This document shows positions 33,847-42,187 of a stretch of 64,000 bases of DNA, one piece after another (position 1 is the first letter of the stretch; each line of letters begins with the position of its first letter). Both the position numbers and the translations under genes were made by a program. The DNA is from Streptomyces sp. NBC_00569. Its GTDB lineage: Bacteria; Actinomycetota; Actinomycetes; Streptomycetales; Streptomycetaceae. Location of the stretch: contig NZ_CP107783.1 in the NCBI RefSeq assembly GCF_036345255.1, positions 1,116,001 through 1,180,000 of the forward strand, read 5' to 3'. The notes beneath the pieces are model-generated. The model worked only from the letters and a program-made list of their open reading frames with translations. It ran no database searches and had not been told where the DNA came from.

Positions 33847-35033
33847 GGCGGGATCAACTCTCCCCGGCTCATGACGAACCGCAGGTCCGTGAGCGCCTCG
33901 AGGCCGGAGCGCGGGTCGCCGGACACGGCGATCAGGTCGGCCGGACGCCCCGGGGCGAGGAGTCCCGCGCGGCCGCCGGCGCCCAGCGCGTCGGCGGCCT
34001 CCGTGGTGGCCATGTCGAGGACGCGCGGCGCCGGCATCCCGATGTGCTCGAAGAACGTCAGGCTCTGGCGCAGGCCGTCGAACCCGGCGCGCTGAACTCC
34101 CGCGTCGGTACCGGCGATGAACCGCACGCCGCGTTCCGCCATGGTCCGCACCTGGGCGAACAGCCTCTCGGCGCGCTCGGTCCCGAAGACCGTGGGCAGC
34201 ATCCGCCAGTGCGGACTGACGGTCGGGCACACCCGGATCCCGCGCTCCACGACGGCGTCGAGCACGTCGTCCCGCAGGTCGTTGCCGTCCTCGGTCATCC
34301 AGGTGCAGTGTTCGAGCGTGTCGACGCCCGCCGTCACCGCGGCCTCGATCCCGGCCGTGCCGTGCGCGTGGGCGGCGACCGGCAGCCCCGCCCCGCGCGC
34401 CTCCTCGACGACGACGGCCAGCTCACCGGCGCCGAACTGGGCCTGCCAGGTGGCCGGCCCGCCGCGCGTCAGTGCGCCGCCGGTCGCCATGACCTTGATC
34501 ACGTCGGCACCGAGTTCGGCGTTGCGCCGCACGAGGTTCCGCAGTTCGCGCTCGCTGCCGACCTCCCCGCCCAGGAACCAGCAGTGACCGCCCTTGGGGG
34601 TGACGGGCGTCGTCGCGGCGACGATCCGGGGTCCCGGCACCGCGCCCGACTCGATCTCCTCGCGCAGCCGCAGCGTGAGCCGCCCACGGTCCCCCAGGTC
34701 CCGCACCGTGGTGACGCCGCTCGCCACGAGCCGCGCCGCACGCTCCCTCATGACGGCGAGCAGCGCCTCGTCGTCCTGCCCCTCGAGCGTCCCGACCGGG
34801 TCCGCTCCCGCGTCGAAGACAAGGTGGACGTGCGCGTCGACGAGGCCCGGCAGCACGGTGGTGCCCGGCAGGTCGATGCGCTCGTCCCGCTCGTCCGCGA
34901 GAGCCTCGACCTCGGTGCGCCTCCCCGCCGCGATGACGGTGTCCCCGTCCGTGAGGACGGCACCGTCCTCGGCACAGAGGCCGCCGGGACCGGTCACCAC
35001 ACGCGCCGCCGTGATCAGTTTCCTGCTGCTCAT
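33831..35033 (-). CDS. Amidohydrolase-family protein (imidazolonepropionase/prolidase-like)
   Basis: Binuclear metal-site motifs are complete: DAHVHL, the carboxylated Lys in ADVIKVMATGG, AHAHG, the His of LEHCTW and the Asp of IAGTDAG. The 400-residue length and N-terminal beta sandwich fit the group of Xaa-Pro dipeptidases and related actinobacterial amidohydrolases. The substrate is not evident. It is a single gene convergent with the SDR and divergent from the acyltransferase gene. Confidence 0.85.
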   Translation of the reverse strand: MSSRKLITAARVVTGPGGLCAEDGAVLTDGDTVIAAGRRTEVEALADERDERIDLPGTTVLPGLVDAHVHLVFDAGADPVGTLEGQDDEALLAVMRERAARLVASGVTTVRDLGDRGRLTLRLREEIESGAVPGPRIVAATTPVTPKGGHCWFLGGEVGSERELRNLVRRNAELGADVIKVMATGGALTRGGPATWQAQFGAGELAVVVEEARGAGLPVAAHAHGTAGIEAAVTAGVDTLEHCTWMTEDGNDLRDDVLDAVVERGIRVCPTVSPHWRMLPTVFGTERAERLFAQVRTMAERGVRFIAGTDAGVQRAGFDGLRQSLTFFEHIGMPAPRVLDMATTEAADALGAGGRAGLLAPGRPADLIAVSGDPRSGLEALTDLRFVMSRGELIPPQRAV

Positions 35034-35142
35034 CCTGACCTTCCGAAGGGTCGGAAAAAGGGCACCCGGGAGTGTGTCATGAAACGGGCCCTATCGGGCA
35101 GGGCACCAAGGGTCATGCACCGCGAGGGGCTCGAGGGGAACG

Positions 35143-36231
35143 ATGGACAGGCGGCACGGACCGGGCACACGGGGAGCACGGGACCCGTACTTCGACAACG
35201 CGAAATACCTGACGATCGTGCTCGTGGCGTGCGGGCACGCGTGGGAGCCGCTGACGTACGGGAGCCGCACGGTGACGGCCGTGTATCTCGGTGTGTACGC
35301 CTTCCACATGCCGGCGTTCGCCCTCATCTCCGGCTATTTCTCGCGGAGTTTCGACATGGCGCCGGGGCGGCTGCGCCGTCTCGTCGGCGGGGTCGTGGTG
35401 CCGTACGTGCTGTTCGAGATCGCGTACACGCTGTTCTACCGGTGGGCGCAGGACGATCCGGGGTATCCGATCAGCCTGCTCGACCCCTGGTATCTCATGT
35501 GGTTCCTGGTCGCGTTGTTCATCTGGCGGCTCACCACTCCCCTCTGGCTGCAACTACGACACCCGGTGCCGGTCGCCCTGGCGATTGCCGCGCTCGTGTC
35601 GATGACACCGGACGCGGGCGGTGACCTGGCGCTCCAACGAGTGGTGGGATTTCTGCCGTTCTTCGTCCTCGGACTGACGCTGCGGCCCGAGCACTTCGAG
35701 CGGCTGCGCACGCGGCGGGCCCGGCTGTGGGCGCTGCCCGTGGCGGCCGGGGCGCTGGCCGCCGCGTACGTGGTGGCTCCCTGGTTCGACGCGGGCTGGT
35801 TCTACCGCCGGGGCAGCGTCACCGGCCTCGGCGCCCCCGCCTGGGCGGGACTGGTCACGACGCCGGCCCTGTTCGCCCTCGCCGTCGTCCTCAGTGCCTG
35901 CTTCCTGGCCTGGGTGCCGGGGCGGACGACACTGTTCACGACGCTGGGCACGGGGACGCTGTACGCGTACCTGCTGCACGGCTTCCTCATCAAGTCGTCG
36001 CGCTTCTGGGGCTGGTACGACCACCCGTGGCTGCACACCCCGGTGGGTGAACTGGCGGTGACGGCCGCGGCGGTCGGCGTCATCACCCTTCTGTGTACGT
36101 CTCCTGTGCGGCGGGTCTTCCAGTTCGCCGTGGAGCCGCGCGTCCCGTGGGCGTTCCGGCGTGCGGAACCGGCTCAGGAGGCCGAACCGCCGGTGTCCGG
36201 CGTCCCCGGCGAGAGGGTCCTGCACCCCTAA
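35143..36231 (+). CDS. Membrane acyltransferase (acyltransferase 3 family)
   Basis: The 362-residue protein has about ten membrane helices. Its N-terminal YFDNAKYLTIVLVACGHAWEPL contains the conserved His of acyltransferase-3 enzymes, and AFHMPAFALISGYFS follows. Such proteins O-acylate sugars in cell-surface polymers or secondary metabolites; it resembles fucose-4-O-acetylase-like members. A GAGGGG ribosome site precedes the ATG. It is followed by a strong hairpin. Confidence 0.82.
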   Translation: MDRRHGPGTRGARDPYFDNAKYLTIVLVACGHAWEPLTYGSRTVTAVYLGVYAFHMPAFALISGYFSRSFDMAPGRLRRLVGGVVVPYVLFEIAYTLFYRWAQDDPGYPISLLDPWYLMWFLVALFIWRLTTPLWLQLRHPVPVALAIAALVSMTPDAGGDLALQRVVGFLPFFVLGLTLRPEHFERLRTRRARLWALPVAAGALAAAYVVAPWFDAGWFYRRGSVTGLGAPAWAGLVTTPALFALAVVLSACFLAWVPGRTTLFTTLGTGTLYAYLLHGFLIKSSRFWGWYDHPWLHTPVGELAVTAAAVGVITLLCTSPVRRVFQFAVEPRVPWAFRRAEPAQEAEPPVSGVPGERVLHP

Positions 36232-36315
36232 TCTGTGCCCCTAACCCGTGCCCGTCCGTCGGCCCCAAAGGCGGACCCGCACCCCGGACCTCCCCCGAAC
36301 CTTCAGCGTGCTCTT

Positions 36316-36352
36316 GCGATTCCTCCCGGGGGGCACCCCCGGGAGGAATCGC
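36316..36352 (+). terminator. 17-bp perfect hairpin
   Basis: GCGATTCCTCCCGGGGG, loop GCA, then the exact complement. It lies 85 bp after the acyltransferase stop and is the strongest stem in the window. It may be a terminator or part of the mobile element's flank. Confidence 0.75.
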
Positions 36353-36362
36353 ATCCGGTGAC

Positions 36363-36405
36363 GGCGATGCTCCGCATCGCCGCGGCAACGGGCGCGGAGC
36401 GCCCG
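36363..36405 (+). repeat. Two further hairpins in tandem
   Basis: GGCGATGC-TCC-GCATCGCC (36363-36381) and CGGGCGC-GGA-GCGCCCG (36389-36405) directly follow the 17-bp hairpin, making three stems in 90 bp just left of the tnpB element. Confidence 0.65.
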
Positions 36406-36429
36406 CAAGAAACCGGGCCGGAGTGCCCG

Positions 36430-37727
36430 GTGAGGAATGTGCGTTGTTCGAATGCCGGTATATCGGGAGGCAGGTAGCGTCACGGTCGTGAAGTTGACGG
36501 TGCAGGTGAAACTTCTGCCGACGCCGGTGCAGGCGGCGGCACTTGAGGCAACTCTGCACGCCTGCAACGAGGCCTCGACCTGGGTGTCGTCCGTGGCATT
36601 CGAAAGAGACGTAAACGCAATTTCGCCCTGCGCGAGCACACCTACACGGCGGTCAAGGACCGATGGGGGCTCGGAGCTCAGGCCTCCCAGCACGTCATCA
36701 AGAAGACCAGCGACGCCTACATCACGCTCAAGGCGAACCTGAAGGCAGGAAACCTCGGCAAACCTGGCTCGCAGCGTTACCGGCGGGCGGTCGAGAAACC
36801 GATCGCCTTCCGGGCGGAGGGCGCGCAGCCGTATGACGATCGGATGCTGTCCTGGCAGTACACGGAGCGCACGGTGTCGATCTGGACCCTGTCGGGCCGG
36901 ATGAAAGAGGTGGCGTTCACCGCCTCGCCCGAACATGTGGCGCGTCTGGCCCTGTGCCGCAAGGGCGAGTCAGATTTGCTGTTCCGCGACGGCATGTGGT
37001 TCCTGATCGCCACCTGCGAGGTCCCCGAGGCCGAACTCAACACCAGCGTCACCCAGTTCCTGGGGATCGATCTGGGGATCGTGAATATCGCGACCACCTC
37101 GGACGGTCAGATCATGGCCGGACGCCGGCTCAATCGCGGACGTACCCTGCGTCAGAAACTCCAGCGTAAGAACACCCCGTCCGCCAGACGGCGCCTGAAG
37201 AAGCGCAGGCGGAAGGAGTCGCGGCGGGTGAAGGACATCAACCACAAGATCGCGAAACATGTGGTGGCCGAGGCAGAACGCACCGGACGCGGAATCGCCC
37301 TGGAAGACCTCACAGGCATCCGCGCCCGGGTACGGCTTCGCAAGCCCCAACGGGCCACCCTTCACTCCTGGGCTTTTGCCCAGCTCGGAGCGTTCATCGC
37401 GTACAAGGCCCGCAAGACGGGAGTACCGGTGGTGTATGTCGATCCGGCGTACACCTCCCGTACCTGCGCCGAATGCGGGCACATCGACAAGGCGAACCGG
37501 GCCAGTCAGGCCCGCTTCGCATGCCGGTCCTGCGGTGTCGTTGCACACGCGGACTGGAACGGCTCCCGCAACATCCGTCACCGTGCGGAACAGTTGTGGC
37601 GACGCGGGGCGCAGCCAACCGCCCCAGACCCACCCCCGAACACCGAGCGTGGGACAGGACGCAAACGCAGCACCACAGCCAGTGGCGCCCGTTGTGCAAG
37701 CCCGGGACTTTCAGTCCCGGGTCGTTG
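36430..37727 (+). mobile_element. IS200/IS605-type element carrying only tnpB (boundaries approximate)
   Basis: The element is inferred from a tnpB-like gene with a right-end hairpin that overlaps its 3' end, the normal arrangement where the guide RNA is made. No tnpA transposase is present. The right edge is placed at about 37727 because protein-coding sequence of another gene begins at once. The left edge is uncertain and set near the start of the 60 bp before tnpB. Confidence 0.6.
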
Positions 37728-37728
37728 A
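36488..37728 (+). pseudogene. tnpB: tnpB (IS605 OrfB, RNA-guided nuclease family) with a 1-bp frameshift
   Basis: The N-terminus starts at GTG 36488 (VKLTVQVKLLPTPVQAAALE). After VAFERDV the coding frame moves by one base near 36611-36613, where the family sequence KRNFALREHTY resumes. From there the frame is open to 37728. The RuvC residues are intact: Asp in FLGIDLGIVNIATT, Glu in IALEDLTGI, Asp in AHADWNGSRNI. A CxxC...CxxC zinc ribbon (CAECG...CRSCG) is also present. A base deletion is the simplest explanation; sequencing error or a programmed shift is possible. Confidence 0.8.
37701..37721 (+). repeat. Right-end hairpin of the tnpB element
   Basis: CCCGGGACT-TTC-AGTCCCGGG is a perfect 9-bp stem inside the last codons of tnpB. 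In IS605-type elements this stem closes the guide RNA scaffold and marks the right end. Confidence 0.7.
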
Positions 37729-38027
37729 CTGATCCGCACCCGTTTGCTCCGCTCGCGGCTTCTGCTGCCCGCCGCGCCGCTCCTCGCCTCCGTGCCCATG
37801 CTGGGCGGGACGGCGCACGCGGGCGGCACGTGTTCCGCCACGCACGAGGACGCCCCGATCTACGCGGGCAACAACCCGTGGACGGACATCGTCGGCCATC
37901 TGGACCCGGGCGTCCCGGTCAACGGCACGCGGCAGGGCGCGGACGAGCTGTGGCAGGTCTCGCGTACGGCAACGGCGCGCCGCTCGGTTTCATGCGCGCC
38001 GCGGACCTCACCTGCGGCGGCGGCTGA
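37729..38027 (+). pseudogene. Secreted SH3-like protein gene, lost start and frameshifted
   Basis: Directly after the element the sequence reads LIRTRLLRSRLLLPAAPLLA, a signal peptide without an ATG, then CSATHEDAPIYAGNNPWTDI. The frame breaks at 37963-37964, where YGNGAPLGFMRAADLTCGGG resumes one frame over to a stop at 38027. Small actinobacterial secreted proteins of this type have an SH3-like fold and disulfides. The element seems to have replaced the start codon; a TTG at 37744 would be a poor substitute. Confidence 0.65.
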
Positions 38028-38703
38028 TCGCCTGCGCCGAGGAAAGCAGGGCGTGCATGCGCTCGTTGAGCTGTCCCAGGTCATCGGCGGGCGTGTGGAA
38101 CGGGAGACGTACGTCGGCCTGGCCGCGGACGCGTTCGAGCCGGAGGGTGAGCCCGTGCCGGTCGACGGCCAGCGGCTGGACCCGCACGACGCCGTGCAAG
38201 CTGTCCACGTCGACGAGCCGGGTGAGCTGTTCGACGGCTTCGGGGTGGCAGTCGGCGAGATGGGTGAGCAGACGGGGTTCGGCCGCGGTGAGGGGATCGG
38301 GTGCGGTCCCGGCGAGTTCGTCGAGTTCGATGCCCATGCGGCCGGAACGTGTCTGGAGTGCGGCGCGGATCGGCCTCAGCACGAACTGTTCGCCGTCGGG
38401 CACGAGTGCGCCGGACAGCCACAGGCGCGCGCGGATCCGGTCCCTGACGGGTACCGGCGCGGCGTCCGCGAACTCGATGAGCGCGGTCGGTTCGCCACGG
38501 GGCGCGCAGAGCGCGGCGGCGGACAGAAGGCTGTCGGCCGGGGGCTGGATCCGTACCTCGCCTTCGTCAGTGACGCGATGGGATCCGACGAGGTCCTCCC
38601 GTCCGATGTCCGTCGTCACTTCGCACGACCAGGCGGTGGCGAGAATTGATCGCGCGCGTGCCGCCGCGGTGGGAGCGGCGGTACTGATCTGTCGGACACC
38701 CAT
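38008..38703 (-). CDS. DUF2470 protein, iron-regulated
   Basis: The 231-residue protein ends in a DUF2470 domain (VRLPFHTPADDLGQLNERMHALL), a fold related to the C-terminal part of HugZ-type heme-degrading proteins. The N-terminal part starts MGVRQISTAAPTAAARARSIL, typical of Streptomyces members. An iron box lies 11 bp before the start, overlapping the AAGGAGG ribosome site, so it should be expressed under iron limitation. A heme or siderophore-related role is likely but not shown. Its 3' end overlaps the neighbouring pseudogene by 20 bp. Confidence 0.82.
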   Translation of the reverse strand: MGVRQISTAAPTAAARARSILATAWSCEVTTDIGREDLVGSHRVTDEGEVRIQPPADSLLSAAALCAPRGEPTALIEFADAAPVPVRDRIRARLWLSGALVPDGEQFVLRPIRAALQTRSGRMGIELDELAGTAPDPLTAAEPRLLTHLADCHPEAVEQLTRLVDVDSLHGVVRVQPLAVDRHGLTLRLERVRGQADVRLPFHTPADDLGQLNERMHALLSSAQAISRRRR

Positions 38704-38713
38704 CCGAACCTCC

Positions 38714-38732
38714 TTAGGTAAGCCTTGCCTAA
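38714..38732. promoter_or_regulatory. DmdR1/IdeR iron box
   Basis: TTAGGTAAGCCTTGCCTAA fits the 19-bp DtxR-family consensus TTAGGTTAGGCTAACCTAA at most positions and is nearly palindromic. It covers the translation start region of the DUF2470 gene. Confidence 0.85.
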
Positions 38733-38848
38733 CCTATCGGAGATTGTCAGAGGGGGCCAGTACGTGTGAGGGCGGCGAACGCCACGCGATCGGGCGGTGA
38801 ATATGCCGTACGCCCACGCGCGTCGGCCGGGGGCGGCATCATGCCGCC

Positions 38849-39133
38849 ATGGACGGTACTGCCCTTCTGCGGGACCTCTTCACGCCCGACGAGTACGACG
38901 CGGTCCGCTCGCACGCGGACCACCTGGGCGTGACAGTGGACGAGTACGTACGTCAGACAGCCACCGAACGCGCCCTGGAACGAATGCACTTGGCCCAGGC
39001 CTTGGAGGCTCAGGACCTGCGCCTGGGGAAGCTGTCGATACCGCACGTCGAGCGCGGCCGCTGCGGCGAAGGACCGCCCGCGCTGCAACGGTTCCTCGAC
39101 TCCCTCGCGCATCCGCCGGAGACGAAGACCTGA
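38849..39133 (+). CDS. Small protein, unknown
   Basis: A 94-residue frame starts at ATG 38849 and has strong G/C bias at third positions. The middle (YDAVRSHADHLGVTVDEYVRQTATERALERM) looks like a short DNA-binding or antitoxin-type helix pair, but no partner toxin is adjacent. It could be transcribed from the same promoter zone as the divergent iron-regulated gene. Confidence 0.6.
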   Translation: MDGTALLRDLFTPDEYDAVRSHADHLGVTVDEYVRQTATERALERMHLAQALEAQDLRLGKLSIPHVERGRCGEGPPALQRFLDSLAHPPETKT

Positions 39134-39186
39134 CGCGAAGAGGCCCGAGCCTGATTGGCCTCGGCGCACCGGGGCAACCGGCCCCC

Positions 39187-39888
39187 ATGACCCCACAGAC
39201 TCCGGCACGTCGGCGAAAGGGCCAGGCACGCAAGGGCCAGGCACGCAAGGGCCAGGCGCAGAAGGGCCAGGCACGGAAGCGGGTGGCAGGGAAGCGCGCG
39301 CCGCGGAAGTCGGTGGCACGGAAGCCGGCGACGCGTAAGCCCGTGCCGTGGGGGCGGATCGCCGCCCGGGCGCTCATCGCCGGCCTCGCCTTCGTGGCCC
39401 TCGTGGCGTTCTCCGCGGTCCTCGCCCGGCTGACCCTGACGCCGTCCCCGGCGTCGGCGGACGTCGCGGGGTCCAACATGCGGCCGGGTCATTCCCTGCG
39501 CCAGTACGCCGAGTCGTACACCTTTCTCGGCGCGTGCAAGCAGATAGGCGGCAACCTGCTGCTCGGCGCGCCGTTCGGCCTGCTGCTGCCCGTGCTCGTG
39601 GCACGCAAGGGCCGCATGATGCGGGTGCTGGCCGTGACGGTCCTCGTCATGGTGCTCGTGGAGCTGGCGCAGGGCGCGATCGTCGAAGGGCGCGCCTTCG
39701 ACGTGGACGACGTGATCCTCAACACGACGGGCGCCCTGATCGCCTACTTCTTGCTCGGGCGCCGCATCGGACACAGCTACCACGCCCTCGCACGGCCGTC
39801 GGGCCGTAACCGCTTGGCGATCAGGCTGCCGGGGAATGGGGCTCGGTACCGGGGAACGCCCGGCGCCACAGGCGACGGAAGGAAGTGA
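39187..39888 (+). CDS. VanZ-family membrane protein with Lys/Arg-rich N-terminal repeat
   Basis: After about 55 basic residues made of KGQAR-type repeats come four or five membrane helices with the VanZ pattern (ACKQIGGNLLLGAPFGLLLP, LVELAQGAIVEGRAFDVDDV, LNTTGALIAYFLLGR). VanZ proteins confer low teicoplanin tolerance in enterococci, but in Streptomyces the family is broad and mostly of unknown role. The start at ATG 39187 is followed at once by the repeats. Its stop overlaps a possible GTG start of the next gene. Confidence 0.8.
   Translation: MTPQTPARRRKGQARKGQARKGQAQKGQARKRVAGKRAPRKSVARKPATRKPVPWGRIAARALIAGLAFVALVAFSAVLARLTLTPSPASADVAGSNMRPGHSLRQYAESYTFLGACKQIGGNLLLGAPFGLLLPVLVARKGRMMRVLAVTVLVMVLVELAQGAIVEGRAFDVDDVILNTTGALIAYFLLGRRIGHSYHALARPSGRNRLAIRLPGNGARYRGTPGATGDGRK
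39217..39276 (+). repeat. 15-bp coding tandem repeat, 4 copies
   Basis: Four units of AAGGGCCAGGCACGC (last two slightly varied) encode KGQAR repeats in the cytoplasmic tail of the VanZ protein. Copy number may vary between strains. Confidence 0.85.
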
Positions 39889-39893
39889 TCGTC

Positions 39894-40295
39894 ATGCGTG
39901 CGCTCAAGCGCGCCGTACGGCGGCCCGCACGCGTGGAGTACCTCTTGCCGCAGGGCTCGGGCTCGGCCCGCTGGGCCCGGCGCCTCACCCATGACTTTCT
40001 TGCGGGACGGAGCGCGGGCGGCGCGCACGACGCGGTGCTCGTCGTGTCGGAGCTGGTCGCCAACGCGGCCCGGATCAAGGGCAGTCACTGCCGTATGAGT
40101 CTGTGCCTGGACGCGGACGAGCTGACCGTGTCGGTCCACGACGACAGCCCGCACCACCCGCGACTCAAGCCGGCTTCGCTGTCCGCGGAGTCGGGCCGCG
40201 GTATCTCGCTCGTCGACGCGCTGTCGCGCCGCATGAGTGTGGTGAGCGACCCCTACGGCGGCAAGACGGTACGCGCGGTGCTCGCCCACCCCTGA
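39894..40295 (+). CDS. Anti-sigma-like ATP-binding protein (HATPase_c_2)
   Basis: This is a single GHKL ATPase domain of 133 residues. The N box is VVSELVANAARI, the G1 region is VHDDSPHHP and the G2 region is ESGRGISLVDALS. Such RsbW/SpoIIAB-like proteins bind anti-anti-sigma factors or sigma factors and are numerous in Streptomyces. No partner is adjacent. The ATG at 39894 follows GGAAGGA; a GTG three codons earlier overlaps the VanZ stop. Confidence 0.85.
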   Translation: MRALKRAVRRPARVEYLLPQGSGSARWARRLTHDFLAGRSAGGAHDAVLVVSELVANAARIKGSHCRMSLCLDADELTVSVHDDSPHHPRLKPASLSAESGRGISLVDALSRRMSVVSDPYGGKTVRAVLAHP

Positions 40296-40308
40296 CGGCC
40301 GGGGAGCC

Positions 40309-40338
40309 CCGGGCGGCGGCACTCCGCCTGCCGCCCGG
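40309..40338. terminator. Convergent terminator hairpin
   Basis: CCGGGCGGC and its exact complement are separated by 12 bp in the gap between two convergent genes. Confidence 0.65.
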
Positions 40339-40352
40339 CTCGACCGCCCGGC

Positions 40353-40985
40353 TCAGTGCCCCCTGGCGATCCACTCCTCCAGGTGAGGCGCCTCGGCCCC
40401 GATGGTCGTGCTGTCGCCGTGCCCGGTCCGTACGACGGTTTCCGGCGGCAGCGTGAGAAGCCGCTCCCTGATGGACTCGACGATGGTGGGGAAGTCGCTG
40501 AACGACCGGCCCGTCGCCCCGGGGCCGCCCGCGAACAGGGTGTCGCCGGTGAAGACGGCACCGAGGTCCGGCGCATACAGGCTGACCGCGCCGTGGCAGT
40601 GCCCCGGCGTGTGCAGCACCGTCAACTCCACGCCCGCCACGCTCAGTTGCTGCCCGTCGGCGAGGTCTCCGTCAGGCGTGTGGTCCGGGTGCTTCTGCTT
40701 CCACAGCTCCGTGTCCGCGGGGTGCAGAAGGATCGGCGCGCCGGTGCGCTCGGCGAGCGCGGGCGCCGCGTCGATGTGGTCGTCGTGGGCGTGGGTGCAC
40801 ACGATGGCGACGAGCCGCCGGTCACCCACGGCCTCGGCGATCGCGTCGGCGTCGTGCGCCGCGTCGATCACGACGACCTCGCTGTCGTCGCCGACGATCC
40901 ACACGTTGTTGTCGACGTCCCAGGTGCCCCCGTCGAGGGAGAACGTGCCGGACGTGACGAGGTGTTCGATGCGCGCGCCCGCCAT
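40353..40985 (-). CDS. MBL-fold hydrolase, likely S-formylmycothiol hydrolase
   Basis: The metallo-beta-lactamase signature THAHDDHID, the His of HTPGHCHG, GDTLF and the final TGHGD give a complete two-metal site. The 210-residue size fits glyoxalase II-like thioesterases. Its ATG overlaps the stop of mscR (TGATG), so both are made together. The same pair occurs in mycobacteria (Rv2259/Rv2260 in M. tuberculosis). The sensible role is hydrolysis of S-formylmycothiol made by MscR, inferred from pairing. Confidence 0.8.
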   Translation of the reverse strand: MAGARIEHLVTSGTFSLDGGTWDVDNNVWIVGDDSEVVVIDAAHDADAIAEAVGDRRLVAIVCTHAHDDHIDAAPALAERTGAPILLHPADTELWKQKHPDHTPDGDLADGQQLSVAGVELTVLHTPGHCHGAVSLYAPDLGAVFTGDTLFAGGPGATGRSFSDFPTIVESIRERLLTLPPETVVRTGHGDSTTIGAEAPHLEEWIARGH

Positions 40986-42070
40986 CAGAACATCACCACC
41001 GAGCGCAGCACGTCACCGTGGTGCATCCGCTCGAACGCCTTCTCCACGTCCTCCAGGGCGATCGTCTCGGTCACGAACGTGTCGAGGTCGAGCCGCCCCT
41101 GCCGGTAGAGGTCGATCAGCATCGGGAAGTCGCGCGCGGGCAGACAGTCGCCGTACCAGGACGACTTGAGCGCGCCGCCACGACCGAACACGTCCAGCAG
41201 CGGCAGTTCGAGCTGCATCTCGGGCGTGGGGACGCCGACGAGGACGACGGTCCCGGCGAGGTCGCGGGCGTAGAAGGCCTGCTTGTAGGTCTCCGGGCGG
41301 CCGACCGCCTCGATGACGACATCGGCGCCGAAGCCTCCGGTCAGCTCACGGACGGCCTCGACCGGGTCGGTGGAGCGGGAGTTGACGGTGTGCGTGGCGC
41401 CGAGCTTCTTCGCCGTCGCCAGCTTCTTGTCGTCGATGTCGATGGCGATGATCTTCCCGGCGCCGGCCAGATGGGCGCCGGTCACGGCCGCCGCGCCGAC
41501 ACCTCCGCAGCCGATGACGGCGACGGAGTCACCGCGGCCCACGTTGCCGGTGTTGATGGCGGCGCCGAGGCCGGCCATGACGCCACAGCCCAGCAGACCC
41601 GCGGCGGCGGGCGACGCCTCCGGGTCGACCTTGGTGCACTGGCCGGCGGCGACGAGCGTCTTCTCGGCGAACGCGCCGATACCGAGCGCGGGCGAGAGCT
41701 CCGTGCCGTCGAGGAGCGTCATCTTCTGCGTCGCGTTGTGCGTGTCGAAGCAGTACTGGGGGCGCCCGCGCAGGCAGGCACGGCACTGGCCGCACACGGC
41801 GCGCCAGTTGAGGATCACGAAGTCGCCCGGCGCGACCTCGGTGACACCGTCGCCGACCGCCTCGACGACACCGGCCGCCTCATGACCGAGCAGGAACGGG
41901 AACTCGTCGTTGATGCCGCCCTCCCGGTAGTGCAGGTCGGTATGACAGACCCCGCACGCCTGGACCTTGACCACGGCCTCCCCGGGCCCGGGATCCGGCA
42001 CGACGATCGTCTCGATCCGCACCGGCTCACCCTTGGCCCGCGCGATCACGCCTCGCACCTGCTGTGCCAT
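40985..42070 (-). CDS. mscR: S-(hydroxymethyl)mycothiol dehydrogenase
   Basis: This zinc-dependent medium-chain dehydrogenase of 361 residues has catalytic-zinc Cys in [10 protein letters not shown] and GHEAAG, and the structural zinc loop [15 protein letters not shown]. The nucleotide fold is [11 protein letters not shown], and the segment [12 protein letters not shown] is typical of mycothiol-dependent formaldehyde dehydrogenase. It oxidises the formaldehyde-mycothiol adduct and can also reduce S-nitrosomycothiol. The ATG at 42070 follows GGAGGG. Confidence 0.9.
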   Translation of the reverse strand: MAQQVRGVIARAKGEPVRIETIVVPDPGPGEAVVKVQACGVCHTDLHYREGGINDEFPFLLGHEAAGVVEAVGDGVTEVAPGDFVILNWRAVCGQCRACLRGRPQYCFDTHNATQKMTLLDGTELSPALGIGAFAEKTLVAAGQCTKVDPEASPAAAGLLGCGVMAGLGAAINTGNVGRGDSVAVIGCGGVGAAAVTGAHLAGAGKIIAIDIDDKKLATAKKLGATHTVNSRSTDPVEAVRELTGGFGADVVIEAVGRPETYKQAFYARDLAGTVVLVGVPTPEMQLELPLLDVFGRGGALKSSWYGDCLPARDFPMLIDLYRQGRLDLDTFVTETIALEDVEKAFERMHHGDVLRSVVMF

Positions 42071-42187
42071 GACGATCAGCCCTCCACTCGCTCGTCGCAT
42101 CGTTCTTCGCCATCTTCACAGATGGCCCCCCGGTTCCGGGCCGGGGTGACGAGGAGCGCGGCCGCACGGGTCGCTAGCATCCGAAGT

